Positions 1-10,968 of a stretch of DNA of 64,000 nucleotides are shown piece after piece. The notes below the pieces were generated by a model, which was given only the letters and a program-made list of their open reading frames with translations, was not told the origin of the DNA and ran no database searches. This DNA comes from Theobroma cacao (lineage: Eukaryota; Streptophyta; Magnoliopsida; Malvales; Malvaceae), in contig NC_030855.1 of assembly GCF_000208745.1 (NCBI RefSeq), forward strand, positions 14,521,564 through 14,585,563, written 5' to 3'. The first letter of the stretch is position 1. Each line of letters opens with the position of its first letter. The translations under genes and the position numbers were made by a program.

Positions 1-19
1 TTTTTTTTTTATGTGATAA

Positions 20-190
20 TGATGACCCAGCTATGTGCATGTGAGAGTGCACATGAGCTGATGATGACCTAGCTATGTGCATCTAGGAGTGCACATGAGC
101 TGATGATGACCCAGTTATGTGTGGTGTGGAGTGCACATGAGCTGATGATGACCCAACTATGTGCGAGTGGGGAGTGCACATGAGCTGATG
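20..190. repeat. Minisatellite, four 42-bp units, each a potential hairpin
   Basis: Four head-to-tail units of about 42 bp start at roughly 22, 64, 106 and 148. Each begins ATGATGACC and ends GTGCACATGAGCTG. In unit 1 the arms CAGCTATGTGCA and TGCACATGAGCTG are complementary apart from one bulged G, with an 8-nt loop. The right arm is unchanged in all four units while the left arm drifts in units 3 and 4. Confidence 0.85.
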
Positions 191-214
191 ATGGTGGGAT
201 GGTATACATGATGA

Positions 215-243
215 TGTGTGTATATATATATATATATATAAAT
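215..243. repeat. TG/TA microsatellite
   Basis: A GTGTG run is followed by about 11 TA dinucleotides. Simple repeat inside the LTR. Confidence 0.9.
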
Positions 244-402
244 ATGTGTGTTATAGAAAGTTCATGAGTATGGTATATGGTTGTAACACATGTGAATCTT
301 GCATGTTAAACCTTGAGAATTTCTAAGCATGTTCAAGTTGATTTTGTCTTTGCAGCTAAATGGCCTTTCCTTGAGAGAATGAAATTTGTTGTTGGTGTAC
401 TG

Positions 403-709
403 TTTCTCGCTGCAGTGAAAAACTCTTGGGTTTGGAGGGTTACATAGGCTTAATTCTTGCTGCAGCGAGAAACTTTCTGTTTTACTGCTTGAATTTCGCT
501 ACAGCGAGAAACTTTTTGTCTTGCTTATTATCTTGTTCAATTGCTGCCCTATTTTCCACTTCTTTGGTACCATAGTTGAGCATGGACTTCCAACATTAAG
601 GAATTAATTAACTAAGTTTGAAATGAGGAGGTTTGGTGAGAAACCCTTGGTCAGTTGAGAAACCCTCGACCGGTTGATAAATTGAGTCAAATTTCGCTGC
701 AGCGAGAAC
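403..709 (+). repeat. Four spaced copies of a CGCTGCAGCG palindrome in the LTR
   Basis: Related 18-20 bp words occur at 403, 453, 493 and 692. The consensus is TTCTCGCTGCAGCGAGAA, a perfect palindrome. Individual copies have one or two changes, mostly in one arm. This is the first of several LTRs in the window that carry spaced short palindromes. Confidence 0.75.
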
Positions 710-1381
710 TCCGTTATTTACTTGACTTGATTTGCTTGAAGATTAGTAAAGTTTTTACTCCTCAAATCCTTTGTTGAGCATGGACCCTTTATCATCAAGT
801 GATTTACTCATTAAGGGTTTAGTGAGGGGTTTTAATAAGAACTAAATTAAATTGCATTGTTTTTGAAAATAAATGCATCATGATTTCTTTAATTTTTCCT
901 TATCGTTTTCTTGTTCCCTTTTAATGTTCACTCACTAGATTTATACTCACCGTTTTCAACTTCATGTTCTCAGATCAAAAGGTAGCCAGTAATTAGGTCG
1001 AGGTGTCCTCGTAGATTCGTATCCTTGGTAGGTATCTTGGCATTCCGTAGCCGCACCTTCACCTTGGTCACTCCGCTGGAAGCCCAGAGTCATTTTTTTG
1101 CTGTAAATATAGACATGTGATGTAAAGTACTAAGATGTATGCCATAGACCTTATATGTATAATCTGATTGGTAATGCCACGACGAGTTGGCAATCGTTAT
1201 TAATATTTCGAATTGAAATTATGAAATGTGACTTTAGCAACTTTGATGGAATGATAAACAGGTCATATAGATAGGCTTGCTTGGGCTTAGTGGACTACGT
1301 CCATTGGGCCCATGCGTTGGTCATGGCCCGAAAATTGGGTCGTGACAGTTTTATTATCATCAAAAACTAATGAAGCCAACA

Positions 1382-1404
1382 ATCTCTCCCTTTTTGATGA
1401 TGAC
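1382..1404 (-). other. Terminal polypurine tract of the minus-strand Sirevirus
   Basis: On the minus strand the sequence reads TCATCATCAAAAAGGGAGAG followed by AT and then the LTR start TGTTGG. It is the plus-strand primer site type seen before each Sirevirus 3' LTR in this window (10403, 56077). Confidence 0.7.
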
Positions 1405-1859
1405 AAGACATTCCTTGGTTAACAACACAATATCCTTTTATTTTTTTTTTTGTTCTGCACAAGATGGAGGTTTTCCTCCCCCTAAGTGTGTGCTCTCCCT
1501 TAGTGTATGCATAGTTTTATTATTCATCTCAGCATGCTTTTATTCTTGTCATGACATGTAAGGGTTCAAATTTTTGACAGAATATATTTACACAAGCTTA
1601 TGGAATAATAAGCAGTAAGTGACAAGATGACAGAACGTTATTACTATATTAGCTTGCTATCTGTCATACTGTTTCCAAACTTAATTCATTCCAAAGCTAA
1701 ATGTCATAAACTATCCAGTCAAAAATATCAGCATTCATATTTATTTTCATCCAAATTTTACTCATAATATCATATCAACAATTAATTATCAGCATAACAG
1801 TTCAATATTAGTACCAAAGCAGCAGAAACTCAATGGCAGAAACTCAATAACATATCTAC

Positions 1860-2009
1860 ATATTCAACCATTAGCTTGTAAACATAAACAGCACTAAACC
1901 ACAATATTTTTTAGCATTCAAAAACATCTAACAGCAAAGTTAAATTTAAATATTCAACCATCAACTTGTAAACATAAACAGCAATAAACCACAATGTCTT
2001 TTAGCATTA
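1860..2009. repeat. Two tandem copies of a 59-bp block, 90-bp spacing
   Basis: The block beginning TATTCAACCAT and ending TTTTAGCATT occurs at 1861-1918 and 1951-2008, nearly identical. It lies in the non-coding stretch between the internal and terminal polypurine tracts of the Sirevirus. Confidence 0.75.
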
Positions 2010-2101
2010 CTATAGAAAAATAAAAATAGTAGTCAATGTTCCTAAATTACCTCTAATTACCCCTAGTTCTCTCCTAGACTCTGTACATTAATTGTACCCT
2101 A

Positions 2102-2125
2102 ATCTCCCCCTTTTTGTCATCATCA
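2102..2125 (-). other. Internal polypurine tract
   Basis: On the minus strand this reads GATGATGACAAAAAGGGGGA followed by GAT, just after the end of the env-like ORF. An internal polypurine tract after the env-like gene is a known Sirevirus hallmark. Confidence 0.7.
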
Positions 2126-2139
2126 AACCTTAAAGATGA

Positions 2140-3975
2140 TTAAGCATCGTCAGAAGAAGTTAAGGGAGAGGATTCATCAATAAAATACCATACATTAAGG
2201 GGTTCAGGAGAAGGTTCTGGAGGTGATTTATGTGGTGAAGGTTCAGGGGATGATTTATCAGAAACTTTAAGGGGGTCCTGAGGAGAAAAAATTGCTGATG
2301 GTTTAGCTTTTTCAGTTATTTTGGAGGATTTTCTTCTTTTGAGGAATTTGGTCTCAGTGGCCATTGTTTTCTTTCCTTTGCCAAATGGTTTTGATTTGGC
2401 TTGTGGAGCTGGTTCAATGGATGCAAACTTCTGTACTTATGCTTCAGCTGCTTCCTTTTTTGCTTGCTCTTCCCTGACCATTTGATGGAAAATGTCCATG
2501 ATTGATACTTCCTCAGAATGAGGAGGAGAAGGCTACTCTTTCTGAGGTTTAGGAGGAGATGGAGGATTTTTATCCAGTGAGGCAAGTACCTCAGTTCCTT
2601 GTTTTGATTCAACTTCCTTTTGTGGTTCAAGTGAGGGGGTTTTCCTTGGTTGATATACTTCAGGTTCATGACCCTCGGCCTAGAAGGTAGAGCCTTCAGC
2701 ATCTTGTCTTGCTAGTGCAAGGCTTGGAGTGGCAGAGGTGTCTACAGTTGCAGGTTCAATAAGCATTTTTCCTTTTTCCTTCAACACCTTTTCCAATTCT
2801 GCCAATGTCTCTTCAATTTTCAGCATCTTTACTTTTGGTCAGTCAGCTTTTCATCCATCCTCATGAGCAGGTTGAAAAGTATTTCATTAGAGAACTGTGA
2901 GGAGCTGTTTCTGGTTGAGCAGGGAGAGATGACTCTTTTCCAGAAGTGACCTTGGGGGTTTTAACATATTTTTCTCCATTAAGCTTATACCCCATTTTAG
3001 GCAGACTCCCAAGATATATAGCCTGGTCCCTGCTTTTTACTAAATGCAGTTGATACCTTGAGCTCCATATTCCCTTTTTCTGTACTAAAGAAGTGATAAT
3101 GTTCCCATACGGTAGATTTATCTTATCAACTTTACTAGCTCCCCTCATTCTCTCTATCATGAACCGGCCTAAATTGAATAGAGCACCATTGAAAGCATGC
3201 TCCATCAGGCATAAGTCTTGAAGATAACATAGCTAAAACTACCACTTCTGCCATGAATGTTTGTAGCAATAAAGTAATGCAAAATTCTAATTTAGGGACT
3301 TATAATAAGGCCGACATTACTTTTGGAGGGGTATTTTTCCTTCTTCCCTGTGATGATTTCTCACAGGGATGAGGGGTCATAATTTTCAAGGGACTCAAAC
3401 TCACCCTCATCACATTTGATTTTGAGTAGGCTTCCTCAATCTGTAGTAGCAATAGTAAATTCATTTCCATTCAAAAAGACATTCAGACCATCCACAATAT
3501 AATCATCAAAATCCTCAAGTTCATCCTTATCTAGTGCTATACTTGCATAACATTCTTTAACTAAACTAGCACTGTAGGATCGATTCTTAAATGTACTAAA
3601 CTCCTTTAGTTTTAATTCCTCAAAATAATCTGATAAGCTTCCTTTAATTTTTGGAATTTCATTAGAGCTGTCCCAATCAATGTATTTACCACAAGTGATA
3701 AGGGCATTTTCTAATTTCCTATATCTATCTTTATGGGTTTTGTTTCTAAATTTGGAGGATGGGATATTACCTTTCTTAAATGATTTTCCCTTCTCTTTCT
3801 TCTTATCTGTTTTATGAACCTTCTTAGTCAGCTTCTATCCAAACTTTTCGATTTCAGAGGTGTGCAGAATCTTTTTCTTTTTCTTCTTCTATATTTTGGA
3901 TTGTGAACTTTCCTCCAATGGCCACTCACCCTTTTTTTCCTCTAAAGCTTCTTGAGATTGTCCTGATTTTGCCAT
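2140..3975 (-). pseudogene. Sirevirus env-like ORF (plant transposon protein domain), broken
   Basis: The likely start is the ATG at 3975, opening MAKSGQSQEALEEKKGEW. The frame shows lysine-rich stretches, then a block near 3330-3050 with ILHYFIATNIHGRSGS, FNLGRFMIERM and NLPYGNIITSLVQ. This spacing of an LLHY-like motif, a 'membrane-like' helix and an LPYG motif is what I recognise in the env-like proteins of Sireviruses, also annotated as putative plant transposon protein. The C-terminal third is rich in Pro, Ser, Lys and Glu and ends with SSPLTSSDDA. Several stops and frameshifts interrupt it, so it is a relic. The role of such proteins is unknown; the viral envelope comparison is positional only. 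Confidence 0.65.
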
Positions 3976-4370
3976 TTGGTTTAAAGGATTTTTGACTTAG
4001 GGTTTCAGGAGTTTGAGAGAAGAAGGTTTCAATTTCTAGTGGGTCGATTTCAGAAGAGAAAAAATGTAGAGAAAAAGAGTTAAGGGTAGTTTAATTCTCT
4101 CAAAAACCATTTGTCTCCCCCTCTTTAAATATAATCAGTAGCCTCTTCTTTTGAAATTTGAAAATTTCCCTCTAAACTTAGTTTTTGCCTAGGCAATTTT
4201 TCTTCTTTTTTTTATTACTCGGTAGATAGTTTCTTTTCATTATTTTATTCCTCCTTCTTTTAACTGACTGAGTCTTATTATTTAAAGAGACAGAATGCTC
4301 TTAGTTGACTAAGTGCCTCTCTTAGTCAACTAAGTGCCTATTGTCCTTTGGGAAAGTTTTAAAATTTTTC

Positions 4371-5030
4371 TTAAAGCTTCTGCATACTAACCATTCCTAG
4401 ATTTCTTCTAATCTCACAAAATCTCTCCTCATTTAGTGGTTTGGTGAAAATATCTGCTAATTGGTGTAAAGTATTGACAAACTCAATTTTAATGTCACCT
4501 TTCACTACATGATCTCTAACAAAGTGATGTCTAATCTCAATATGCTTAGTCCTAGAATACTGTACAGGATTTTTTAAAATATTGATTGCACTGGTATTAT
4601 CACAATATATTGGTATGTTATTTAATGTTACTCCATAGTCTTTTAGTTGTTGTTTAATCCTCAAGTTTTGTGCACAACAACTTCCTAATGAAATATACTC
4701 TACTTCAGTTGTAGAAAGTACTATAGAATTTTGTTTCGTGCTTGACCAGGATACTAGCATACTTCCTATAAATTGGCATGTTCCACTAGTGCTCTTTCTA
4801 TCTATTTTGCTGCCAGTAAAATTTGCATCTGAATATCCAACTAGATTAAAGGATGATTCCCTAGGATACCATATGCCTAAAGTTTGTGTGTTTATGAAGT
4901 ATCTAAAAATTGTTTTAATAGCAGTCAGGCGTGATTCCTTGGGTTGAAATTGGAACGAGCACACAAACATACACTGAATTGGATATCAGGCCTACTAGCT
5001 GTTAAATAGAGTAGTGATCTGATCATATCA
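4371..5030 (-). pseudogene. Copia pol C-terminus: end of RT and RNase H
   Basis: From about 5025 the frame gives SLLYLTASRPDIQFSVC, the classic end of the copia reverse transcriptase. After a frameshift near 4960 an open frame of 199 residues continues through FQPKESRLTAIKTIFRY, SGTCQFIGSMLVSWSSTKQN, STTEVEY, YCDNTSAI and TKHIEIRHHFVRDHV to the terminal ADIFTKPLNEERF. These are RNase H motifs; STTEVEY and YCDNTSAI carry the expected Glu and Asp residues. Everything upstream of about 5030 has been removed by the family B LTR. Confidence 0.9.
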
Positions 5031-5034
5031 ACTC

Positions 5035-8000
5035 ATGATCAACATATAAAGCACTAAAGCTTTCAAGTAAATAGGGGAGCTGCAGAAAAATAATATCTTT
5101 GCACCATGGAAAAAATTATGAATGTAAAAGCTCTCAAGGCTCTCGAGTAGGTAGTCATAGAACCCATGGACCCTCTTCCACGTAATAACAATCCAGGAGG
5201 CCCTCATCCACTGGATTTCCATAATCATTGCAGTCTCGACGATGTTGGGCAACATCGGAGAAATCATGTGGTCACAACCATGTATATCAACTCGTGGCCT
5301 TGCTACGTATAACAAGCTGTGGCCTTGCCAAGTATAATCACAAATCGTGGCCTAGCCACGTCTAACAGCCTGTCTGTGACTCGAAGGTTCTCTAGCTAGA
5401 GCACACTTGTGCACAAGGGTCACACTATCCCAATGTGACATTCGACTTACTCTCGATGCTCTCGGTTTGTCAAAATCGTTTTCAAAACCAAATCAACGTT
5501 TCCAAGGGTTTTTCCTTAAATCATTTGAAAACAAGGTTTAGCAACCTTTTTAAAATTGCTTTTCACATTAAAATGTATGGTGTAAACATTTGCATAAAGT
5601 TCGGATTAAAACTGACTCTCAAGAAATCAAACTTAAACCATTTATCAAGTGCAATCATCTATGCACATTTCACAAAGATTCAAGGCATGATTTTGATGCA
5701 AAACACTACAAAAGGGCTTGTTTCCTGGTTTCTAAAACACTTTACATATATGTATATATATATATATAGTCTACACAAACAACTTCCAAATCACTTTGCA
5801 TTCACAATTGCATATGATTTCTACAAGCTCAAGCTTTCCACAAAAGCAGTGTATAAATTGTTCCAAACCATGTATTCAAATAACAAATCACTTATCATTT
5901 TCTAGCAACTCATGCTTTCCACAAAGGCATTGAATAAATCATTGACAGATTACTATACATATAATATTATATAGTATAGAATCTTTTGAAACAGACACCC
6001 CCTACTCACCTTACAATGGCGGGATATTACTTCGCCACTAATATTTCCTCGAATGTTTACTTTATGCTTGCAGCAATAATCCTTGCTTTGTCAACTTCCT
6101 GACATCATTTCAATTCAATACATTTAACAAGCTTTGCTGCCAATATATTTTACATTTGTTGTTCGTATTTAATTTTATACTTTCGTATCTTATTCTTAGG
6201 AGATAACTGTTTATACTTAATCCTTAGTGCAAAATTTGAATTACATAAACCCAACAATTTGTTTATGAATTCAAATGCCAACGTCAATCGTTTAATAACA
6301 TTTGTCATGTTCAAACTATTGTTTTTATACTATCAGTCACATATATGGCAGCAACTATAAATCTGATTTCACCAAGTAATTTCTAAGCTTATATGCACTA
6401 TTATTCACATTAAACATGTTGCCAATAAGCACAATATCAAGTTTTCCATTCATGTTGCACCAGCATCCTTAATCTTTTTAAATCTTTCAAAACAACATAC
6501 GTCCACAAGTTCTTTTTCAAGCTTTCAACTAGCACAATTGTTTCCTAATTGTAATTAAGGCATCGCACAATCATATCACATTGCATGCCTTACCTTTTGA
6601 TGGCTTGGATCTTGCATGCAACCTCAATATCCTTCCAAAGCTTTGATCATCCAGCTACCAACATTATTTTCAAATTATTTTCTTAGCAATTTTACCAACC
6701 GTAGGCCTCAACACACAATACCATGCTCACCTTTTCTCTTTCACTTTGAACCCATCATCCATCCAAGAATTTGATGGCTTGCATGTGACTAAGTCCCCTC
6801 CAATTAATCTTTTCTTTGCTGCCACAAACACAACCCAACATTACCAATCCGAATTTCCAAGAATACATTTAAACTAAAGCCATTCTCTTACCTTTTCCTT
6901 ACTTGAATCACAAAACCGAGCCACACATCCTCTTCCAAGTTTCAAATCTCTTTTTGGATGGTGAAATATCAAATCTCAACAAGGTAAAGGGAAGGAAATC
7001 TTCACGGTTTCTTTTAAATCCTTGCAACTCGTGCCTTCCCCACTTTCCTCTCTTTTTCTTTTCTTTCTCTTGAGTGGAGCTCTCAAAACAACTTCTTGTT
7101 TCTTTCTTTTCCTCTCTTAATGGCCAGTTCTCTCAACTTCTCAAAGCCAATTCCCTTTTCTCATTTACTCTTGAAACTTGGTATTTATATGGCCACCTAT
7201 TTAACAAATCAAATTGCATGCACACATTCACTTTTTATTTTCATTTGGCCATTTTTCCAACCAATGGTTCTTCATGCACCAATATTCTCTACATTTTATT
7301 GGTTAAATATCCACCCTTCATTATCTTTCCATTCTTTAATTCATTTCTACTTAATTCCCACCTTATTTGTGTCCAATGGTCTGTCATGCAACTTTCCCAC
7401 CTTAATTTCCATTTGGCCTCCTCCTTGGCCTATGACATTACATGCAACTATATTTTCTCTTCTTTTAGTCTAATTGTCACCAAGTGTCCATCATGCGTAA
7501 ATCTTCCATGCATTCTTTTAACTTAAAAATCCACATGCATGTGTTATCTTATTCATTTTGTCTTATGCCTTTTTATTTATCACATGGTAGAGGTCCCACA
7601 TGTTCCCCACTATAAGTACATGATTGCATGTATATCTTTGCATGTAATAGTATTTGTTACATGCATATTCCATCCTCCCAAATAATCTAATTTTCCTTGG
7701 TTAGTTAATTTTCATTTAACTTCAAATGTTGAAATTACACATAAGTCCTCAAATTTTTCCTTTTTTACCATTTGACCCTACAAACTTTTCATCATTTACA
7801 ATTAGGTCCTTCAAACATTACTTAAATTCCAATTTCCTTCTATTTTTCTTTATTTACACTTGTACACATAAAATATCAAATTCATACTTTACCAAGGTGC
7901 TACCATAATATTTAAATATATACTTATCTTCTCTTGCTTTATTTAAAAAAGCACGCGAGCCCCACAAACGTCGTTTTTCTTTGAAATTTTTTTTACTTCT

Positions 8001-8368
8001 TCTCCCCCACTTAAAGTAGCCATACAATCCTCTTTCATGACTAATTTCAACAATAGATAAAATATTAATATCTTAATATTATTTTATTAATAAAATATTA
8101 TTTTACTCAAAAATTCTCCATTTGTCTCCTCGGGTCCCAAAGTGTCTCACTTTGCCTCGGTTCATTTCCAAAATGTCGTTTAACTTCACTAACTCATCAT
8201 CGATAGAATATTATTATTTTATTATTATTTTTTCGTGTACGAAATATTTTATTTTAAAATATTCTTTCCACCTGTCACAACTCTGTGGCACTTAAATTTA
8301 CATTAATTGACACATCATCTTGTTGATAAGGTTTTATTGACTTCTATACAAGGGTACGGGGTGTTACA
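5035..8368 (-). mobile_element. Family B LTR (TGTAACACCCC start), minus strand, 3' end lost
   Basis: On the minus strand the element starts at 8368 with TGTAACACCCCGTACCCTTG, a typical plant LTR start, and runs about 3.3 kb without any coding signal. The first 190 bp recur at 60643-60833. The block 5770-5035 recurs in opposite orientation at 8369-9045, including words such as CGTGGCCTAGCCACGTCTAA. Open frames of up to 156 codons within it (for example near 5435 and 7074) have simple, T-rich composition and no domain. The 3' end is cut near 5035, where Sirevirus pol begins. Confidence 0.65.
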
Positions 8369-9906
8369 ATATATAAGTTATATATGTAAAGGGTTTTAGA
8401 AATAGGGGAACAAGCTCTTTACCGCAGTTTATGTCAAAACGTGCCTTACTTGTCTTTGTGATGTGCATTCATGAATAATCTTTATGTTCACCATGCTTTG
8501 ATTTAATATTTAAACCTCATGAAAAGGTTTTACATCATGAATGCTTACAAACGGATTTATAATGTTGTTGTGATTTGTTTCAAAATGGAATTAAAATAAG
8601 CTTTTGAGAACCCAATTTGGTTATAAATGGTTTTGTCAAACCGGAAGATTTGAGAGTCGAATGTCATATCGAAATAGTGTGAACTTTGTGCACAAGTGAG
8701 CTCTAACGAGAGAACCTTTGGGTCGTTGATAGACTATTAGACGTGGCTAGACCACGGTCTATGATATATATGTGTCAAGGCCACGAGTTGTTAGACATGG
8801 GTAGGCCACGAGTTGATATATGTGGTTGCGACCACATGATTTCTTCGAAGTTGGCCAACATTGTCGAGACTGCCATGACTATGGGAATCTAGTGGAAAGG
8901 GGCCTCCCAGATGTAATTACATGGAAGCGAGTCCACGGGATGATTACCTACTCGAGAATGATATCTCTTTGGGTTTTTAAGTATGTATTCTTTCGCATGA
9001 TGAGAAATACTGGTTTTTCCGTAGCTCCCTTATTTATATGATGGTTTTGTGTTTAATACCTCGAGTATGAGTTCGTTTATATGCTTGTGTATAAGCATTA
9101 ACATTGCTTGATTTTACAAGAGCGCACACTCTTATATTAGTCCGATTTTGAGTAAAAGACATCAAATGATTTCGACGGTAGAAATATTTTAATTGCACCG
9201 ATTTTAATATATTACCTGAAATGGTTACTTTGCATTACAATTCTTTGGTATATGTAAGCCACAAATGTTCCATTTGAGTTTAAATGGTTTATATATTCAT
9301 ATGCTTTTAATATTCAAATTTTCTATCCCTGGCTTGTTTCCCATCTACTCCCTGCTCACGGAGCCGATGATCATTAAGTCTATGAGACTCACCCCTTTAT
9401 CTGCCCTTTTTTGCAGATAAGTGATCAACTCGCGTGTATTACCTCAGCACATTTTGACTCGTTGCAAAGTAGGTAACGACATCTCTTAGACTTCCACTCT
9501 GAGTCGCTCTGCTACATAAAGGTCATGTTTATGTAGAATGGTCAGATTTATTAAAAATTAGTTTATCAGAATTGTATCACCGAACAATTTTAATGTCGTG
9601 TAATGGATTTTAAGTGTGATGTTTGAATGTATTTTGAAATTTGCTAGATTTGGATATTGATATCTAATTGCCGATTTTAATTAAAGCTTCTTATTCAGTT
9701 TATGTAAAAGATCATATTTTATACAAGTCGGTAGAATTTTTAATAGTCATCAAAGCGGAATGTTATAAGGAAATCCTAGTCATTTAATATACGCATTAAA
9801 ATGTTCATTTTAGTTAACAAGAATTTCAACTAAGGCATGTTCGGGATTTGATAGATTTTCTCACAAGTCTCAAACGCAGGTAACGATCGGGAAAAGGGTC
9901 GTTGCA
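8369..9906 (+). mobile_element. Family B LTR, plus-strand copy, 5' part missing
   Basis: It starts exactly where the minus-strand copy starts, but from an internal point of the LTR (ATATATAAG), and then follows the same sequence as 5770 down to 5035 of the inverted copy. It continues to the LTR 3' end at about 9906, GGGTCGTTGCA. No coding signal. The missing left part and lack of internal region show a rearranged or deleted element. Confidence 0.6.
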
Positions 9907-10238
9907 GGCTCTGTTCTCGCTTCCACTACCACAATGAACTCTCAAGGGAGACATCTCTTCACCTCAATTTTGGACTACTTCGTTGGATGGCTACTTGTGC
10001 ATCTCATTTTCATGCATCATGTAATTTTGGCTATGCTTAGTTTGTTTTTCATCTATATATTTGGATATTTGTTTTGTGCTTTTGGTTTTTTCATATTTGT
10101 TTAGCTGGTGGATACTCCAAACACTTTAATGTTTACATAGACGTTATGCTAAGTATTTTTCCTTAGTTATTGCTATGCCTTTTTCTACTATTCACATCCA
10201 TCTCTTCATGTTCACACATACTCAATCTTTGATATGAC

Positions 10239-10416
10239 AAAAAAAGGGGAGAGTGAGTTAAAATTTGTACTTGATCTCCACAAAACTAAGTTTTGTACAT
10301 GCAAAGTTTTAGGGGGAGCACTTTTTCAATGACTTAGCAAGAAATCAGGGAGAGTTTTTCAAAGAAATAAAAACAAAATTTGCTCAAGTGTTTTGTCACA
10401 TCAAAAAGGGAGAGAT
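10239..10416 (+). other. Two polypurine tracts before a Sirevirus 3' LTR
   Basis: GACAAAAAAAGGGGAGAG at about 10236-10253 is the internal tract and TCAAAAAGGGAGAGAT at 10401-10416 is the terminal one. A third G-rich word, AGGGGGAGCA, lies at 10311. They are spaced as in other Sireviruses. Confidence 0.65.
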
Positions 10417-10562
10417 CGTTAAACTTAAAGTTTCATTTGAGTCTAAGTTTTGATTAATGTTTAAACAAGTCTAGACGGTCCTTTAAAAAAGTCTAGTGAA
10501 AGAGCTAAACACCTTAAATAGAAAACAAGCAAAAAGTCTCTTTAAATTTGAAAAATGCTATC

Positions 10563-10876
10563 AATCTATCGATAGATGTTCTTCGTTTATCGATAGTTGA
10601 TTGTTTTAGCACTTAAACTAAAAAGACTATGTACATCTATCAATAGATGCATGGCATCTATTGATAGATAGCCAACCAAGAGCAATATAAAAGGACCCTG
10701 ACTTGAATCTATCTGTAGATATACAGTATCTATCAATAGATAGGCACCCGAGAACATTTCAAAAGGAATCTAACTTGTATCTATTGATAAATGCTTATGT
10801 TCATCGATAGATGGGCACAAATTTGAAGGATATTGAAGACAATCTATTGATAGATCAAAAAATCTATTGATAGAAG
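10563..10876 (+). repeat. Five pairs of TCTATCGATAGA-type palindromes, period about 70 bp
   Basis: Pairs of imperfect copies of ATCTATCGATAGAT occur at 10563-10598, 10633-10672, 10706-10743, 10777-10814 and 10840-10876. Within a pair the two palindromes are about 6-13 bp apart; pair starts are about 63-73 bp apart. The array ends 85 bp before the LTR TATA box. Confidence 0.85.
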
Positions 10877-10960
10877 ATGACCATTAGAGCCTAGAATAAT
10901 GTGCTGAAAGGCTATTTTCACTTTTAATGCACCCCTAACTACCTCTGAGGCTTTAGAAAC

Positions 10961-10968
10961 TATAAATT
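10961..10968 (+). promoter_or_regulatory. Probable LTR TATA box
   Basis: TATAAATT follows the palindrome array in the LTR, at the position expected for the retrotransposon promoter. Confidence 0.45.

Larger units (their letters stand above)
1..1347 (+). mobile_element. 3' part of a gypsy-type LTR
   Basis: The segment ends in GGGTCGTGACA at 1337-1347, the inverted complement of the TGTCACGACCC motif that bounds other LTRs in this window (23338, 56796). The region 940-1120 has the layout seen near the 3' end of the other long LTRs here: an 'actcacc' stretch, then a run of short GC-richer words, then AT-rich sequence. No protein-coding signal is visible. The start lies outside the window or has been lost, so length and target duplication cannot be checked. 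It cuts into the LTR of the Sirevirus on its right, leaving only 34 bp of that LTR. Assignment to Ty3-gypsy is inferred from the long non-coding LTR; no internal region is present. Confidence 0.55.
1348..5034 (-). mobile_element. Sirevirus-type copia retrotransposon relic, 3' half
   Basis: Read on the minus strand, the order is the end of reverse transcriptase plus RNase H (5030-4371), a spacer, an env-like ORF (3975-2140), an internal polypurine tract (2125-2102), an AT-rich repeated stretch, a final polypurine tract (1404-1382) and 34 bp of 3' LTR starting TGTTGG (1381-1348). Pol, then env-like ORF, then repeated polypurine tracts is the known plan of Sireviruses. The 5' end is cut by the family B LTR near 5035 and the 3' LTR by the gypsy-type LTR at 1347. 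All reading frames are broken. The spacer 3976-4370 shows no coding signal. Confidence 0.8.

Noticed and set aside
5435..5905. 156-codon ORF on the plus strand
   Set aside because: It lies antisense in the family B LTR and its sequence is repeated, with stops, at 8369-8660.
7074..7526. Overlapping ORFs of 125-150 codons near the middle of the family B LTR
   Set aside because: T-rich, hydrophobic by composition only, no domain, and inside a repeat that recurs elsewhere. Read as chance frames in non-coding LTR.
7921..8260. Stretch with many ATTATTTTATT words as a possible matrix attachment region
   Set aside because: AT-rich composition alone is common throughout this window and no test can be made from the sequence by eye.
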